Shown: in pieces, positions 1 through 8,530 of the stretch
Layout of the letters: each line of letters starts with the position of its first letter
Numbering within the stretch: the stretch's first letter is position 1
Assembly: GCF_030272695.1 (NCBI RefSeq)
Contig: NZ_JARFYN010000021.1
Location: 33,472-97,471 of the forward strand
Direction of reading: 5' to 3'
DNA from: Martinezella calliandrae
GTDB lineage: Bacteria > Pseudomonadota > Alphaproteobacteria > Rhizobiales > Rhizobiaceae
DNA length: 64,000 nucleotides
Translations under genes and position numbers: made by a program
Notes under the pieces: model-generated
What the model was told of the DNA's origin: nothing
Databases searched by the model: none
The model's input: only the letters and a program-made list of their open reading frames with translations

Positions 1-325
1 CATCGACCAGATTCTTGGTTCCCACTTCACGAAGGCGGGCGTTTCGAATGCGCCCTTCGGCCATCTGTGCCGGATCGAGCCCGAACGGCAGATCAGTCAG
101 CTGGTGAATAACGATGTCGGGCTTTGCCTGCCGCAACGCCACCTCCAGAGCTTTGCCGTCGAAAACATCGACCACCACAGGCGTCGCACCGAGGGCGCGC
201 AGGCTGTCTACCAGCTCCGGCTTTCGAGTTGTGCCGTGAACGGTGAAGCCTGCCTCGATCAGCATGGGGACAAGCTTGCGTCCGATGGCGCCGGTCGCAC
301 CGGCAAGGAAAATGGTCTCGGCCAT
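1..325 (-). CDS. NAD(P)-dependent epimerase/dehydratase family protein (partial, C-terminus outside window)
   Basis: The first 108 codons of a Rossmann-fold protein are visible; the gene runs off the left edge. The protein starts with MAETIFLAGATGAIGRKL, containing the GATGxIG dinucleotide-binding loop of extended short-chain dehydrogenases. A basic residue after the second strand (TTRKPE) suggests NADP(H) preference. It lies 99 bases downstream of the MocR-type regulator gene on the same strand, so it may belong to that transcription unit. Substrate cannot be inferred. The family assignment is firm; the start is the first ATG after the spacer. Confidence 0.85.
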   Translation of the reverse strand, partial: MAETIFLAGATGAIGRKLVPMLIEAGFTVHGTTRKPELVDSLRALGATPVVVDVFDGKALEVALRQAKPDIVIHQLTDLPFGLDPAQMAEGRIRNARLREVGTKNLVD

Positions 326-424
326 TTGGGACTCCCAGAAACATCATTCGCCACGGTTTTTGCCATGCCCTTGGCCCGGAAAACAGATGCAAGAATTGCA
401 GATTTGACGAGGCCAAGATCGAAC

Positions 425-1879
425 TCAGGCCTCGCGATCCGCTACTATGCAAATGTCGTTGAGACGCGCCGCAAGTGAGCGGGCAATCTGTCTGCTTTCG
501 AGATTGGTGAAGCCGAGCAGCAGACCGTCGATCGATTGCGGCCCCGTGTGCCAGAGCGACAGAGGCTGCAGACCGAAGCCCTCGGCCTGTGCCAATGCGG
601 CGATCCGGCTCGGAGGTGGGTGATGGCCCTGGAACTGCATGACCAGATGCAGGCCGGCCGCAGGTGAATTTGTCGTGACCCGATCGCCGAAGACATCGCG
701 CATGGCATCGACCAGAAACTGGCGGCGCTCGGCATAAAGTGCCCGCATCTTCTTGAGATGGCGAATGAAATAGCCCTGCTCCATGAAATCTGCGATGACG
801 GCTTGATGGAACTCGGGGCAGCCGACACTTGCAACGCGGCAGGCACCCTCGAACGTCGCTATTTCGGACGAAGGCACGACCAGATAGGCGAGTCGCAGCG
901 CCGGATAGAGAACCTTGCTGAACGATCCGGTAAAGAGGACGCGCTCGCCACGATCCATGGCCTTGAGCGACAGCGGCGGCCGGCGGTTATATCGATATTC
1001 GCTGTCGTAATCGTCCTCGATGATCCAGCGCTGATTGGTCTCAGCCCATTTGAGCAGTTCGGCGCGACGCTCCATCGGCATCATCACACCGAGCGGACTT
1101 TGGTTGGCCGGGGTGACGATGGCGAAGCGGGCATCGGGCGCAAGCCGCCTGCCCTCTTCCACAACCAGCCCATCCCGATCGACTGGGACGGGATGGAGCC
1201 TGGCACGCATCGAGCGCAGGAAATCCCGAGCGATCGGATAGCCCGGATCCTCGAACCACATGCAATCGTCCGGGCGATAGAGCGCGCGCATGATCAGTTC
1301 GAGGCTGGCACGATGACCTGCAGTCACGAAGACCTGCTCCGGCCGGCAGGCGATGCCGCGTGAAAACGCAAGATAGGCCGCGATGCGCTCGCGAAGTGCC
1401 ATGAGGCCGGCTGGCTCGGGATACCCGAGCTGCGCCGCGCCAAGTTGCCGCGAGCGGTGACTGACAAGCCTGTTCCAGGTCTTGCGCGGAAAGGCATCGA
1501 GGGCGGGAAGACCAAGCTGAAACGGCCTCACGTTAGACGATTGCTCGATCAGAATGTTTTTTGTAGCGGAAGGCTGTGGCGCGCCAGCATAGGGCGTCGG
1601 CAAGCGCATGTCGACAAATGTGCCGGCAGCGCCTCGGAAGACGACATATCCCTCTTCGGCAAGGATCTGATAAGCCAAGTTGATCGTTCCGCGCGACAAA
1701 CCAAGCTCGCTCGCGAGTGCCCGCACGGATGGCATCCGGTCGCCGGGTGCCAAACGGCCCTCGGCGATGGCGGTCTTGAAGCGGGCGCAGACCTGCAGGT
1801 AGATCGGATGACTGTCCTCATGCGAAAGCGCCGTGTCTTTCGCATGGTCCGAAGGTGCCTGCTTCGCCATGACGGCCAT
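425..1879 (-). CDS. MocR/GabR-type regulator: GntR winged helix fused to PLP-dependent aminotransferase domain
   Basis: A DNA-binding regulator whose C-terminal half is a class I aminotransferase fold that normally senses PLP or an amino compound. The N-terminal winged helix contains MPSVRALASELGLSRGTIN, and a linker leads into the aminotransferase domain with the DDYDSEYR motif and the PLP-lysine context TGSFSKVLYP. Length (about 484 aa) is normal for the family. Several starts are possible (GTG at 1903, ATG at 1879 or 1870); the ribosome-binding sites are weak. It follows the azoreductase gene by about 30 bases on the same strand, so it may be autoregulated within a GNAT-azoreductase-regulator unit rather than divergent from its target. 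Confidence 0.9.
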   Translation of the reverse strand: MAVMAKQAPSDHAKDTALSHEDSHPIYLQVCARFKTAIAEGRLAPGDRMPSVRALASELGLSRGTINLAYQILAEEGYVVFRGAAGTFVDMRLPTPYAGAPQPSATKNILIEQSSNVRPFQLGLPALDAFPRKTWNRLVSHRSRQLGAAQLGYPEPAGLMALRERIAAYLAFSRGIACRPEQVFVTAGHRASLELIMRALYRPDDCMWFEDPGYPIARDFLRSMRARLHPVPVDRDGLVVEEGRRLAPDARFAIVTPANQSPLGVMMPMERRAELLKWAETNQRWIIEDDYDSEYRYNRRPPLSLKAMDRGERVLFTGSFSKVLYPALRLAYLVVPSSEIATFEGACRVASVGCPEFHQAVIADFMEQGYFIRHLKKMRALYAERRQFLVDAMRDVFGDRVTTNSPAAGLHLVMQFQGHHPPPSRIAALAQAEGFGLQPLSLWHTGPQSIDGLLLGFTNLESRQIARSLAARLNDICIVADREA

Positions 1880-1909
1880 ATTCCTGCATGTCGGGGCTGC
1901 CACCCCTTC

Positions 1910-2536
1910 TTACGATCCCGTGGCGGCGGAGACTAGCCCGAAGACAGGATGGACGGCAAGCTGCCGCTCGGCAAGGATGCGAGACTGTTCGGCCATATCC
2001 GGCCTTACCAATCCCTGCAGATGAATGAACTGCACGTTGTTGATGCCGATCGTTGCAAGAATAAGGGCGAAATAGGACGAGAGATAGTCAGGCTGCCTGG
2101 CATGTGCGCCATGATATACGCCGCCGGAACCGACGACGACGAGCGTCGGGCGATCGGCAAGCAGGCCGATTTTGTAGCCATCCCGGTGCGTGAAGGTGCG
2201 GTTGACACGCAAGACATAGTCGATCCAGAGCTTCAGCGACGCCGGCGCGGTGAAATTGTGCATCGGCGTCGCGATGATCAGATAATCGCAATCGATGACT
2301 TCCTGAATCAATATTTCCGATTGCGCGAAAGCAGGTGCGTCGCGTTCCGCCCGTTTTGCGACCGCGTCGGCGTAATCTTTGGCGATCGGCGACGGATGCG
2401 CGGGGGAAAGATCGCGTTCGATCAGTCTGGTGTTGGCTCCGGAATCGAGAAGCTTGTCAGCCGCCTTCCTTGCGATGGCGTAGGCGCGCGAGGCCGAGCC
2501 AAGTGGGCTGGCATTGACGAGCGGGATGGTTTTCAT
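1910..2536 (-). CDS. azoR: FMN-dependent NADH-azoreductase / quinone reductase family
   Basis: A 208-residue flavodoxin-fold oxidoreductase of the AzoR family, which reduces quinones and azo compounds with NADH using bound FMN. Supporting features are the N-terminal NASPLGSASRA phosphate-binding loop, the central TPMHNFTAPASLKLWIDYVLR segment typical of AzoR, and the late GGVYHG loop. Length matches the family (about 200 aa). It overlaps the upstream acetyltransferase gene by 4 bases (ATGA), indicating translational coupling, and precedes the MocR-type gene. The family is secure; the physiological substrate is unknown. Confidence 0.88.
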   Translation of the reverse strand: MKTIPLVNASPLGSASRAYAIARKAADKLLDSGANTRLIERDLSPAHPSPIAKDYADAVAKRAERDAPAFAQSEILIQEVIDCDYLIIATPMHNFTAPASLKLWIDYVLRVNRTFTHRDGYKIGLLADRPTLVVVGSGGVYHGAHARQPDYLSSYFALILATIGINNVQFIHLQGLVRPDMAEQSRILAERQLAVHPVFGLVSAATGS

Positions 2537-2970
2537 GCGCCGGTTTCCTCAAGCTGCTGGCTGAAATGGAGACCGCGCGCCAAGAGGCCATTGCGGAAAT
2601 AGAAGCGCTGCGCCATCGAGTTGGCGAGCCCGGTATCTAGCACCAGCATGGCCCGACCATCGGCTTTCGCCAGCGTGCGAACCTGATCGATCAAGCCCTC
2701 GCCGAGTTTGGAGCGCTGGCGGGAATGGCGAACCACAAGGTCATCGATATAGGTGAACCTTCCGTAGATCAGGTTTTCAAGATGGCGGTATCCGGTAAGC
2801 CCCGACAGTTCATCGTCCTGCCATACGCCCAACAGACGATATCCATCCTGCTGCTGTCGCTGGACGCGCTCACAATAAAGATTGGCGTCTTCGATATGTG
2901 GTCGCAGCTCGCGCATAACCGCAAAGCTTTCCACAATATCGTCTGCGCTTTCGATATGCCTATAGATCAT
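2533..2970 (-). CDS. GNAT family N-acetyltransferase
   Basis: A 145-residue single-domain GNAT protein. The acetyl-CoA-binding region is the RSKLGEGLIDQVRTLA segment (variant of Q/RxxGxG/A), followed by a strand (AMLVLDTGL) and the AQRFYFRNGL helix typical of the fold. It is the first gene of a short minus-strand unit, and its stop overlaps the start of the azoreductase gene. Substrate cannot be deduced. The ATG at 2970 is the first start after the intergenic region. Confidence 0.85.
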   Translation of the reverse strand: MIYRHIESADDIVESFAVMRELRPHIEDANLYCERVQRQQQDGYRLLGVWQDDELSGLTGYRHLENLIYGRFTYIDDLVVRHSRQRSKLGEGLIDQVRTLAKADGRAMLVLDTGLANSMAQRFYFRNGLLARGLHFSQQLEETGA

Positions 2971-3113
2971 GTTGGCTCTCTCTGAATTGGGACAGACAAG
3001 AGCTACGCTTCCTATGGCCCGGTCGATAGGACCAAAAAACGAAAAATGGAATGGGCCAAGGCTGACCTATACCAGCCGGGCGCACATGGCCCACTTTTAT
3101 CCATGGCAGAAAG
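2971..3113 (-). promoter_or_regulatory. Candidate promoter/operator region of the GNAT-azoreductase-MocR unit
   Basis: This 143-base gap holds related boxes: ATAGGACC at 3026-3033, GACCTATACC at 3064-3073 and ATGGCCCACT at 3086-3095. On the minus strand these read GGTCCTAT, GGTATAGGTC and AGTGGGCCAT. MocR-type proteins commonly bind repeated GGTCC/GGxCC boxes, so autoregulation here is plausible, but the assignment is inference only. Confidence 0.25.
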
Positions 3114-3554
3114 CTACTTCTTTTTGAAAGGCTCCATGCCCTTGCGCGCGAGCTCGTCGGCCCGCTCGTTTTCCGGGTGCCCGGCATGGCCCTTGATCCA
3201 ATGCAACGTCACCTTGTGACGGTTATAGGCCTCATCCAGCACCTGCCACAGCTCCGCATTCTTCACCGGCTTCTTGTCGGCAGTCTTCCAGCCGTTCTTC
3301 TTCCAGCCGAAGATCCATTTGGTAATGCCGTCCTTCACGTAGACGCTATCGGTATAGAGATCGACCTCGCATGGCGTCTTGAGCGCACCCAAGGCCGAGA
3401 TCGCCGCCATGAGCTCCATGCGGTTGTTGGTGGTCTCCGATTCGCCGCCGGAAAGCTCCTTTTCGACATCGCCATAACGCAGCACCGCGCCCCAGCCGCC
3501 GGGACCGGGATTGCCGGAGCAGGCACCATCGGTAAAGATATCGACGTGTTTCAT
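3114..3554 (-). CDS. rnhA: Ribonuclease HI
   Basis: A 146-residue RNase HI that cleaves the RNA strand of RNA-DNA hybrids. The acidic catalytic residues are visible: Asp9 in FTDGACSGNPGPGGW, Glu in ETTNNRMELMA, Asp in YTDSVYVKDG, and the last Asp in ENERADELA, with the catalytic-loop His in KGHAGHPENE. Length is typical. Its start overlaps the thrB stop by 4 bases (ATGA), the usual rhizobial ispH-thrB-rnhA arrangement. Assignment is secure. Confidence 0.96.
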   Translation of the reverse strand: MKHVDIFTDGACSGNPGPGGWGAVLRYGDVEKELSGGESETTNNRMELMAAISALGALKTPCEVDLYTDSVYVKDGITKWIFGWKKNGWKTADKKPVKNAELWQVLDEAYNRHKVTLHWIKGHAGHPENERADELARKGMEPFKKK

Positions 3555-4516
3555 GCCTTGAGCCCGTATTCGGCGCTGGAGGCGATCTGGCGATGGAAAC
3601 GCAGCTTGCGCAGATATTCAATCGGGTCTTTCTTGGTGACCAAGGCGCCTGCCGGCGTCGTCAGCCAATCGTAGAGGCGGGTCAAGAAGAAGCGCAGCGC
3701 CGAGCCACGCGACAGCGTCGGCAGGGCGGCGATTTCCGCGGCGTCCAGCGGCCGTACGCTCTGGTAACCTTCCAAAAGCGCCATGCCCTTGGTGATGTTG
3801 TAGGCGCCGTCCTTCTCGAAGCACCAGGCGTTGAGGCAGATCGAGACGTCGTAGGCGAGCAGATCGTTGCAGGCAAAATAGAAATCGATCAGGCCGGAAA
3901 GCTCGTCTCCGAGGAAAAAGACGTTATCCGGGAAGAGATCGGCATGGATGACGCCGTCGGGCAGGCCCTTCGGCCAATGGCTGCCAAGGAATTCGAGTTC
4001 GCTACGGATCTCGTCCTGCAGGCCGGGCTCAACCTCGTCGGCGCGCGCTTCCGATTTTCCCCAAAGCCCGTGCCACCCATCAAGCGACAGCGCATTCGGC
4101 CGCTTGATGGCGAAGCCTTCGCCGGCGACATGCATGGCGGCCAGAGCCTTGCCAACCTCACGGCAATGCTTTGCCTCGGGCTTGCGCAGCCACATGCCCT
4201 CGAGGAAGGAGATCAGCGCTGCCGGGCGGCCCGAGAGATGGCCGAGCAGCGCACCGTCCTTGCGCGGCAAGGGAAGCGGGCAGGACAGGCCGCGGCTTGC
4301 CAGGTGCTGCATCAGGCCGAGGAAAAACGGCAGGTCGCTCTTTTCGACGCGCTTCTCATAAAGCGTCAGGATCAGCGGCTCGCGCGACGTATGCAGCAGG
4401 AAGTTGGAGTTTTCGACGCCCTCGGCGATGCCCTTATAGGACAGCAATGTGCCGACATCATATTCGGTCAGGAACCACTTCAGATCGTCTTCGGTAATAT
4501 CGGTATAAACGGCCAC
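3551..4516 (-). CDS. thrB: Homoserine kinase (aminoglycoside-phosphotransferase-fold type)
   Basis: A 321-residue homoserine kinase of the ThrB2/APH-fold type used by alphaproteobacteria, not the GHMP-type enzyme of Escherichia coli. It phosphorylates homoserine on the threonine branch. The catalytic loop is VIHADLFPDNVFF, followed by the Mg-binding GLIDFYFACND. The N-terminal VENSNFLL and LILTLYEKRV segments form the nucleotide-binding lobe. It lies between ispH and rnhA, with a 4-base overlap with rnhA. Confidence 0.95.
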   Translation of the reverse strand: MAVYTDITEDDLKWFLTEYDVGTLLSYKGIAEGVENSNFLLHTSREPLILTLYEKRVEKSDLPFFLGLMQHLASRGLSCPLPLPRKDGALLGHLSGRPAALISFLEGMWLRKPEAKHCREVGKALAAMHVAGEGFAIKRPNALSLDGWHGLWGKSEARADEVEPGLQDEIRSELEFLGSHWPKGLPDGVIHADLFPDNVFFLGDELSGLIDFYFACNDLLAYDVSICLNAWCFEKDGAYNITKGMALLEGYQSVRPLDAAEIAALPTLSRGSALRFFLTRLYDWLTTPAGALVTKKDPIEYLRKLRFHRQIASSAEYGLKA

Positions 4517-4554
4517 GAATTATTCCCTGCTTGATACATAGTGGTCACCGCGGC

Positions 4555-4720
4555 CACCCGCCCTCGGGTTTCGAGGCGGCCCCCTTCGACAAGCTCAGAA
4601 GGGCCGCCTCACCATGAGAGCTGATCTTTGACGCCTGGCAAAACTCTCTCCGCCTCATCCTGAGTTGCCCTAGCGATGCAGCGTCAGCGCAAGCGGCAGG
4701 CCCTCGAAGGACGAGGTGGC
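4555..4720. repeat. Rhizobial palindromic intergenic repeat cluster
   Basis: The gap between ispH and thrB contains a perfect 10-base inverted repeat, GAGGCGGCCC at 4573-4582 and GGGCCGCCTC at 4601-4610. After it comes a segment with CCTCATCCTGAG and CCTCGAAGGACGAGG, wording typical of dispersed palindromic repeats in Rhizobium genomes. It could form RNA hairpins between the two genes. No coding content is supported. Confidence 0.5.
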
Positions 4721-4723
4721 CAT

Positions 4724-5731
4724 TCAATCTCCATTGACAAAGGCCATGTCGGCCGCCGTCAGTTCGATATTGCGCAGCTCGCGATTGACGAGAAAATTCT
4801 CGGTCTCCTTGACCGTTTCCGCAAGCTCCACCACGGCATTGTAGCGGGCGCGGAAGGCCTCGATGATCTCGTTGACGATAACTTCTGGCGCAGATGCACC
4901 AGCCGAGAGACCGACGGTTTTGACATCGCCGATATCGTCCCAATCGATCTCGGAGGCGCGCTGGACAAGCACGGATTTCCCTGCCCCTGCCCTCAGCGCC
5001 ACCTCGACGAGACGCTTGGAGTTGGATGAATTCGGTGCGCCGACAACGATGAAGAGATCGCAGCCCGGAGCTGCCTCCTTCACCACTTCCTGGCGGTTTG
5101 TCGTGGCGTAGCAGATCGAATCGGCAGCCGGTGCTGTGAGATTCGGGAAGCGCTGCTGCAGCCGCGCGATGACGCCGGCGGTGTCGTCGACGGAAAGCGT
5201 TGTTTGCGTGACGAAACCGAGATTGTCGGGGTCGGCAGGCTGGTAGGCGTCGGCATCCTCCACCGTCTCGATCAAAGACACCGAACCCTCCGGAAGCTGG
5301 CCCATGGTGCCGATCACTTCCGGGTGGCCCGCATGGCCGATGAGGATGACATGGCGGCCGAGGCGGTTGTGCCGCATGGCCTGCTTGTGCACCTTGGAAA
5401 CCAGTGGGCAGGTGGCGTCGAGATAGAAGAGATTGCGGGCATCGGCATCCGCAGGCACGGCCTTCGGTACGCCATGGGCGGAAAAGACGACGGGCTGGGC
5501 GCGATGCTTCGGCGGGATTTCGTCGAGTTCCTCGACGAAGACCGCGCCCTTGGCCTCCAGCCCTTCGACGACATAGCGATTATGCACGATCTCATGACGG
5601 ACATAGACCGGCGCGCCATAGGCCTTCAGCGCCAGCACGACGATCTGGATGGCACGATCGACGCCGGCGCAGAAGCCGCGCGGACCGCAGAGCCGGATGG
5701 TCAGATCAGGTTTGGAAACCACTATGTTCAT
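4724..5731 (-). CDS. ispH: 4-hydroxy-3-methylbut-2-enyl diphosphate reductase
   Basis: The last enzyme of the MEP isoprenoid pathway, making IPP and DMAPP with a 4Fe-4S cluster. The 335-residue protein has the three cluster cysteines in order: Cys21 in GPRGFCAGVDRA, one in DATCPLVSKVH and one in DSICYATTNRQ. It also has the TQTTLSVDDT segment and the SSNSKRLVEVA loop. dxs, the first enzyme of the same pathway, lies elsewhere in the window (35399-37315). It sits downstream of SURF1 on the minus strand, as is usual in rhizobia. Confidence 0.97.
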   Translation of the reverse strand: MNIVVSKPDLTIRLCGPRGFCAGVDRAIQIVVLALKAYGAPVYVRHEIVHNRYVVEGLEAKGAVFVEELDEIPPKHRAQPVVFSAHGVPKAVPADADARNLFYLDATCPLVSKVHKQAMRHNRLGRHVILIGHAGHPEVIGTMGQLPEGSVSLIETVEDADAYQPADPDNLGFVTQTTLSVDDTAGVIARLQQRFPNLTAPAADSICYATTNRQEVVKEAAPGCDLFIVVGAPNSSNSKRLVEVALRAGAGKSVLVQRASEIDWDDIGDVKTVGLSAGASAPEVIVNEIIEAFRARYNAVVELAETVKETENFLVNRELRNIELTAADMAFVNGD

Positions 5732-5836
5732 GTCTCTTCCGAAATCAGGGACGATGGCAAAGCTATAGATAGGTTCGCCTTGCCGCTTGCTCTAACCGAA
5801 TATTCCATCGAAATGAAGCTATTCTATTGCGTAAAC

Positions 5837-6583
5837 CTATTGCTGGGTCGCATCTGGATGGCGTTTGCGCCACCAGAAAACGAAAACAATGGCGACCAGC
5901 GCCGCCGCCAGGCCGTACCAGGTCAAGGCATATTGTAGATGGTCGTTCGGCAGCTCGACGATGGTAACGCCGCCGATCGGCAGACCCGCGGGGTTGGGCG
6001 CTTTGTCGGCATCGACAAAGAAGGGTAGCACCTTATCCGTTGGAAGCTCATCGCTGGCAGCCATGGCGTCCAGGTCTTTCCAATAGAATATATTCTTCGC
6101 TAGATCATTGTCCGGTATGCCCGAGGGTTGGCCGGCAAGCTTGGCGCGGGCAAGGCCGGTGACGGTCTGCTCGCCCGTCAGTTGCCCCTGCATGCGCATT
6201 TCCGGCTCCTTGGCGTCATAGGGGACAAAACCTCTGTTGACGAAGAGATAGCGCCCATCCGCAAGCTGAAGCGGCGTATAGACGTGGAAACCGGGATTGC
6301 CGTCGAAGGTGGCGAAGAAATGTCGTTCCTTATTGTTGAGGTAATGGCCGGACGCAGTGACAACGCGATATTCGATATCGCCGCCGGAGGCGGCCATGGC
6401 CTCGATCGTCGACGGCGGCACAGGGGCGGCGCCCTGGCGCTCGGCGATGTCGGCGAGCAAGCCTTCCTTCCAGTGCAGCCGCTGGACCTGCCAAGTGCCG
6501 AGCGCCAGCAGGATGCCGAGCGCCAAAAGCAGGATCAGTAGCTTGCCGACCCGCCAGAAAACATTGGCGCGGTGAGCGGGCAT
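5837..6583 (-). CDS. SURF1 family cytochrome oxidase assembly protein
   Basis: A 248-residue membrane protein of the SURF1 family, which helps insert haem a into subunit I of cytochrome c oxidase. It has the typical layout of one N-terminal transmembrane helix (LLILLLALGILLALGTWQ), a large periplasmic domain and one C-terminal helix (YALTWYGLAAALVAIVFVFW) followed by a basic tail. Family motifs include GTWQVQRLHWKE and FVNRGFVP. The ATG at 6583 is preferred because it lies 7 bases after the DUF983 stop; upstream starts would overlap that gene. Confidence 0.91.
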   Translation of the reverse strand: MPAHRANVFWRVGKLLILLLALGILLALGTWQVQRLHWKEGLLADIAERQGAAPVPPSTIEAMAASGGDIEYRVVTASGHYLNNKERHFFATFDGNPGFHVYTPLQLADGRYLFVNRGFVPYDAKEPEMRMQGQLTGEQTVTGLARAKLAGQPSGIPDNDLAKNIFYWKDLDAMAASDELPTDKVLPFFVDADKAPNPAGLPIGGVTIVELPNDHLQYALTWYGLAAALVAIVFVFWWRKRHPDATQQ

Positions 6584-6590
6584 GGCGGCC

Positions 6591-7034
6591 TCAGTCACGA
6601 TGAATGCGCCCTTCGCTGGCATTGTTGCGGTATTGCAGCGCAATAAGAATGCCCTTGCACCAACGGAGCGACAGAAGCGACAGAATGATGGTCAATGGAC
6701 CGAACAACAGGATATGCACCCAGATCGGCGGCGAATAATTGACCTGGAGCCACAGCACCAGACCAATGACGATGAAGCCGACGATGAGGATGACGAAGAC
6801 CGCCGGTCCGTCGCCGGCGTCGGCAAAGGCATAATCGAGACCACAAGCCGCGCAACGCGGCTTCAGCGACAACAGCCCATTGAAGAGCTTGCCGTTACCA
6901 CAACGCGGGCAGCATCCCTGAACGCCGACCTTGAACGGATCGACGGGTGGAAAGAGGGCGCTATCGCTGTTTGCCTGTTGATTCGGGCCTGCGTCTTGCT
7001 CTGGGCTCAAGGTTTGATCTCGATCGATTGCCAT
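6591..7034 (-). CDS. DUF983 family membrane protein
   Basis: A small protein (about 147 aa from the ATG at 7034) with an N-terminal four-cysteine zinc-ribbon-like module (CCPRCGNGK then CAACGLDY) and two transmembrane helices (VFVILIVGFIVIGLVLW and WVHILLFGPLTIILSLLSL). DUF983 proteins are found next to cytochrome oxidase assembly genes in alphaproteobacteria, and here the gene is directly upstream of SURF1. Function is not established; a role in oxidase biogenesis is inferred from context. A longer upstream extension is open but lacks family character. Confidence 0.85.
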   Translation of the reverse strand: MAIDRDQTLSPEQDAGPNQQANSDSALFPPVDPFKVGVQGCCPRCGNGKLFNGLLSLKPRCAACGLDYAFADAGDGPAVFVILIVGFIVIGLVLWLQVNYSPPIWVHILLFGPLTIILSLLSLRWCKGILIALQYRNNASEGRIHRD

Positions 7035-7267
7035 TCGCGACGAGCGTTCAAATCTCGTCCATGTCAACATCAGTAACCGCGACAGAGCCGCCCGTCCAAT
7101 CCAAAAGCAACATCCCTGCCGAAACACCAGGCATGTCTCTGCACCATGATGTCGCGGCCATGTTTTCCAGGCCCTTGCAGCCAGTGTCGCAGGGGGTCGG
7201 CGAAAGAAGCGATACTGCTGCCACCGAAATCGCTGCGCTTGAAAATCATCATCGCGACCCGTAGACG

Positions 7268-7411
7268 CAGGTGCATCGACCCGGCATCTATGATCTGGAA
7301 GTCGATACCTCGATCAAGAGCGCACAAGGCGGTGCTGACGAGATAAGGCAGCTCATGTTTCGCGGCGTACCGCATCCGACAGCATTCGAGCGGCTTGCGG
7401 CCGACAACTGA
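7268..7411 (+). pseudogene. Remnant of a chloramphenicol-phosphotransferase-like protein (C-terminal end)
   Basis: An in-frame tail of 47 codons reads QVHRPGIYDLEVDTSIKS and ends in HPTAFERLAADN before a stop. The VHxxGxYDLEVDTS pattern matches my recollection of the C-terminal part of CPT-family P-loop phosphotransferases. The same frame has a TAG just upstream (7262-7264) and no P-loop or start, so this is a decayed fragment. It lies in the scarred stretch between the DUF983 gene and the rubredoxin/metallo-hydrolase gene. Family call is moderate. Confidence 0.4.
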
Positions 7412-7497
7412 GACAGGGACTCGAAGTCGGCCACATCGACCTGCAACTTTACAACATTGCGTGAGTGAATGATTTGCCAGTCAGCGTATTCCCGAGG

Positions 7498-8307
7498 CTA
7501 TGATTCGAGCCGCCGTATGTGGCGTTCGGCTGAACGGGCAACGCTTTCTTTTGCGTTGTTCGATATGAACTTATCTCTCCAACCGCCGTAGATGCGGTCA
7601 AAGCGAATCTCTGCAATGCGGCGGGCAATACGCCGGACCTCACGCGTGGGCAAAGGTATCAAGTTGGGGTAGGAATACATGAAGGAAACCCATCCTCTTC
7701 CCGGAACCACCTGAACGGTGTCGCCGACAAACAGCACTCCATTCTGGTCTGCACCGACTTCCCATTCCAAGACGGAGCTTCCTTCAAAATGCCCACCCAG
7801 CCGATGAAGGTTAATACCGGGCAGCACCTCGTATCGATCTCCCAGCCAAGGTCGAATATGCTCGCTGGTGCGGGTGACGTATGGCAGATCAGCCTGGGGC
7901 AGCAGGATCGGCACGCCGCCAAGGGCTTCGCTCCATTCCACCATGCCGGTATAGAAATGTGGGTGCGACAGGCAAATGACCTTGATGCTGCCGAGCATTA
8001 AAATGCGATCACGCGTTGTCTCATCCAGAATGGGGGTGCAATCCCATAAGACATTTCCGTGCAGGGAGAGCACCAAAAGAGCGCGCTGGCCGATACCGAT
8101 GGTCGGAGAGACACCGATGCTAACCAAATTTGGTTCCAGCTCGCTCCAGTCATTCTCATGGGTGGAGGCAAGCGTTTCCCGAGCGATCCATTCCTGCCCA
8201 CCCTCAGGAACGAACTGTCGCTCATCATCACAAATGGAACAATGCGCCGGAGGAGCGTCATTCGACGCATAGTGCGAACCACATGCTTTGCAGATCCAAA
8301 TAGACAA
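7498..8307 (-). CDS. MBL-fold metallo-hydrolase-like protein with N-terminal rubredoxin-like motif
   Basis: A 269-residue protein starting with a rubredoxin-like Cys4 site (WICKACGSHY and HCSICDDE), followed by a beta-lactamase-fold domain. The family metal motif HxHxDH is degenerate: the equivalent segment reads SHPHFYTGMVEW, with the Asp replaced by Tyr. HFEGSSVLEW and FVGDTVQVVPGRGWVSFMYS are also present. Hydrolytic activity is therefore uncertain. It sits between ctaE and DUF983, genes that are often adjacent in rhizobia, with decayed DNA beside it, so it looks like an insertion into the oxidase block. Codon use looks less GC-biased than neighbours (impression, not measured). Confidence 0.75.
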   Translation of the reverse strand: MSIWICKACGSHYASNDAPPAHCSICDDERQFVPEGGQEWIARETLASTHENDWSELEPNLVSIGVSPTIGIGQRALLVLSLHGNVLWDCTPILDETTRDRILMLGSIKVICLSHPHFYTGMVEWSEALGGVPILLPQADLPYVTRTSEHIRPWLGDRYEVLPGINLHRLGGHFEGSSVLEWEVGADQNGVLFVGDTVQVVPGRGWVSFMYSYPNLIPLPTREVRRIARRIAEIRFDRIYGGWRDKFISNNAKESVARSAERHIRRLES

Positions 8308-8440
8308 CTGTGCGATCCTCTATAGGGCCCTGGAGCTGTGAAGGGCGAAAACAACGTTGTCGGCATTTAAAGCCGCCACGATGGAGGCGACAGCTTCGCG
8401 CCCCTTTTTTTCGCCGCTTAATTTCACTGTATAGACTAAA

Positions 8441-8484
8441 CAAAAATGCCGTCGCGAAAACCTAGGCTCGGCTTTCGCGACGGC
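8441..8484 (-). terminator. Intrinsic terminator after ctaE
   Basis: A perfect 12-base stem, GCCGTCGCGAAA at 8448-8459 and TTTCGCGACGGC at 8473-8484, lies just downstream of the ctaE stop. On the minus strand it is followed by a T-rich run (ATTTTTGTTT). It should end transcription of the oxidase operon before the metallo-hydrolase gene. Confidence 0.75.
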
Positions 8485-8530
8485 AAGCAGCTCACAACCT
8501 TTTAAAGGTTAGTAGCTGGAGGCTCCGGTG

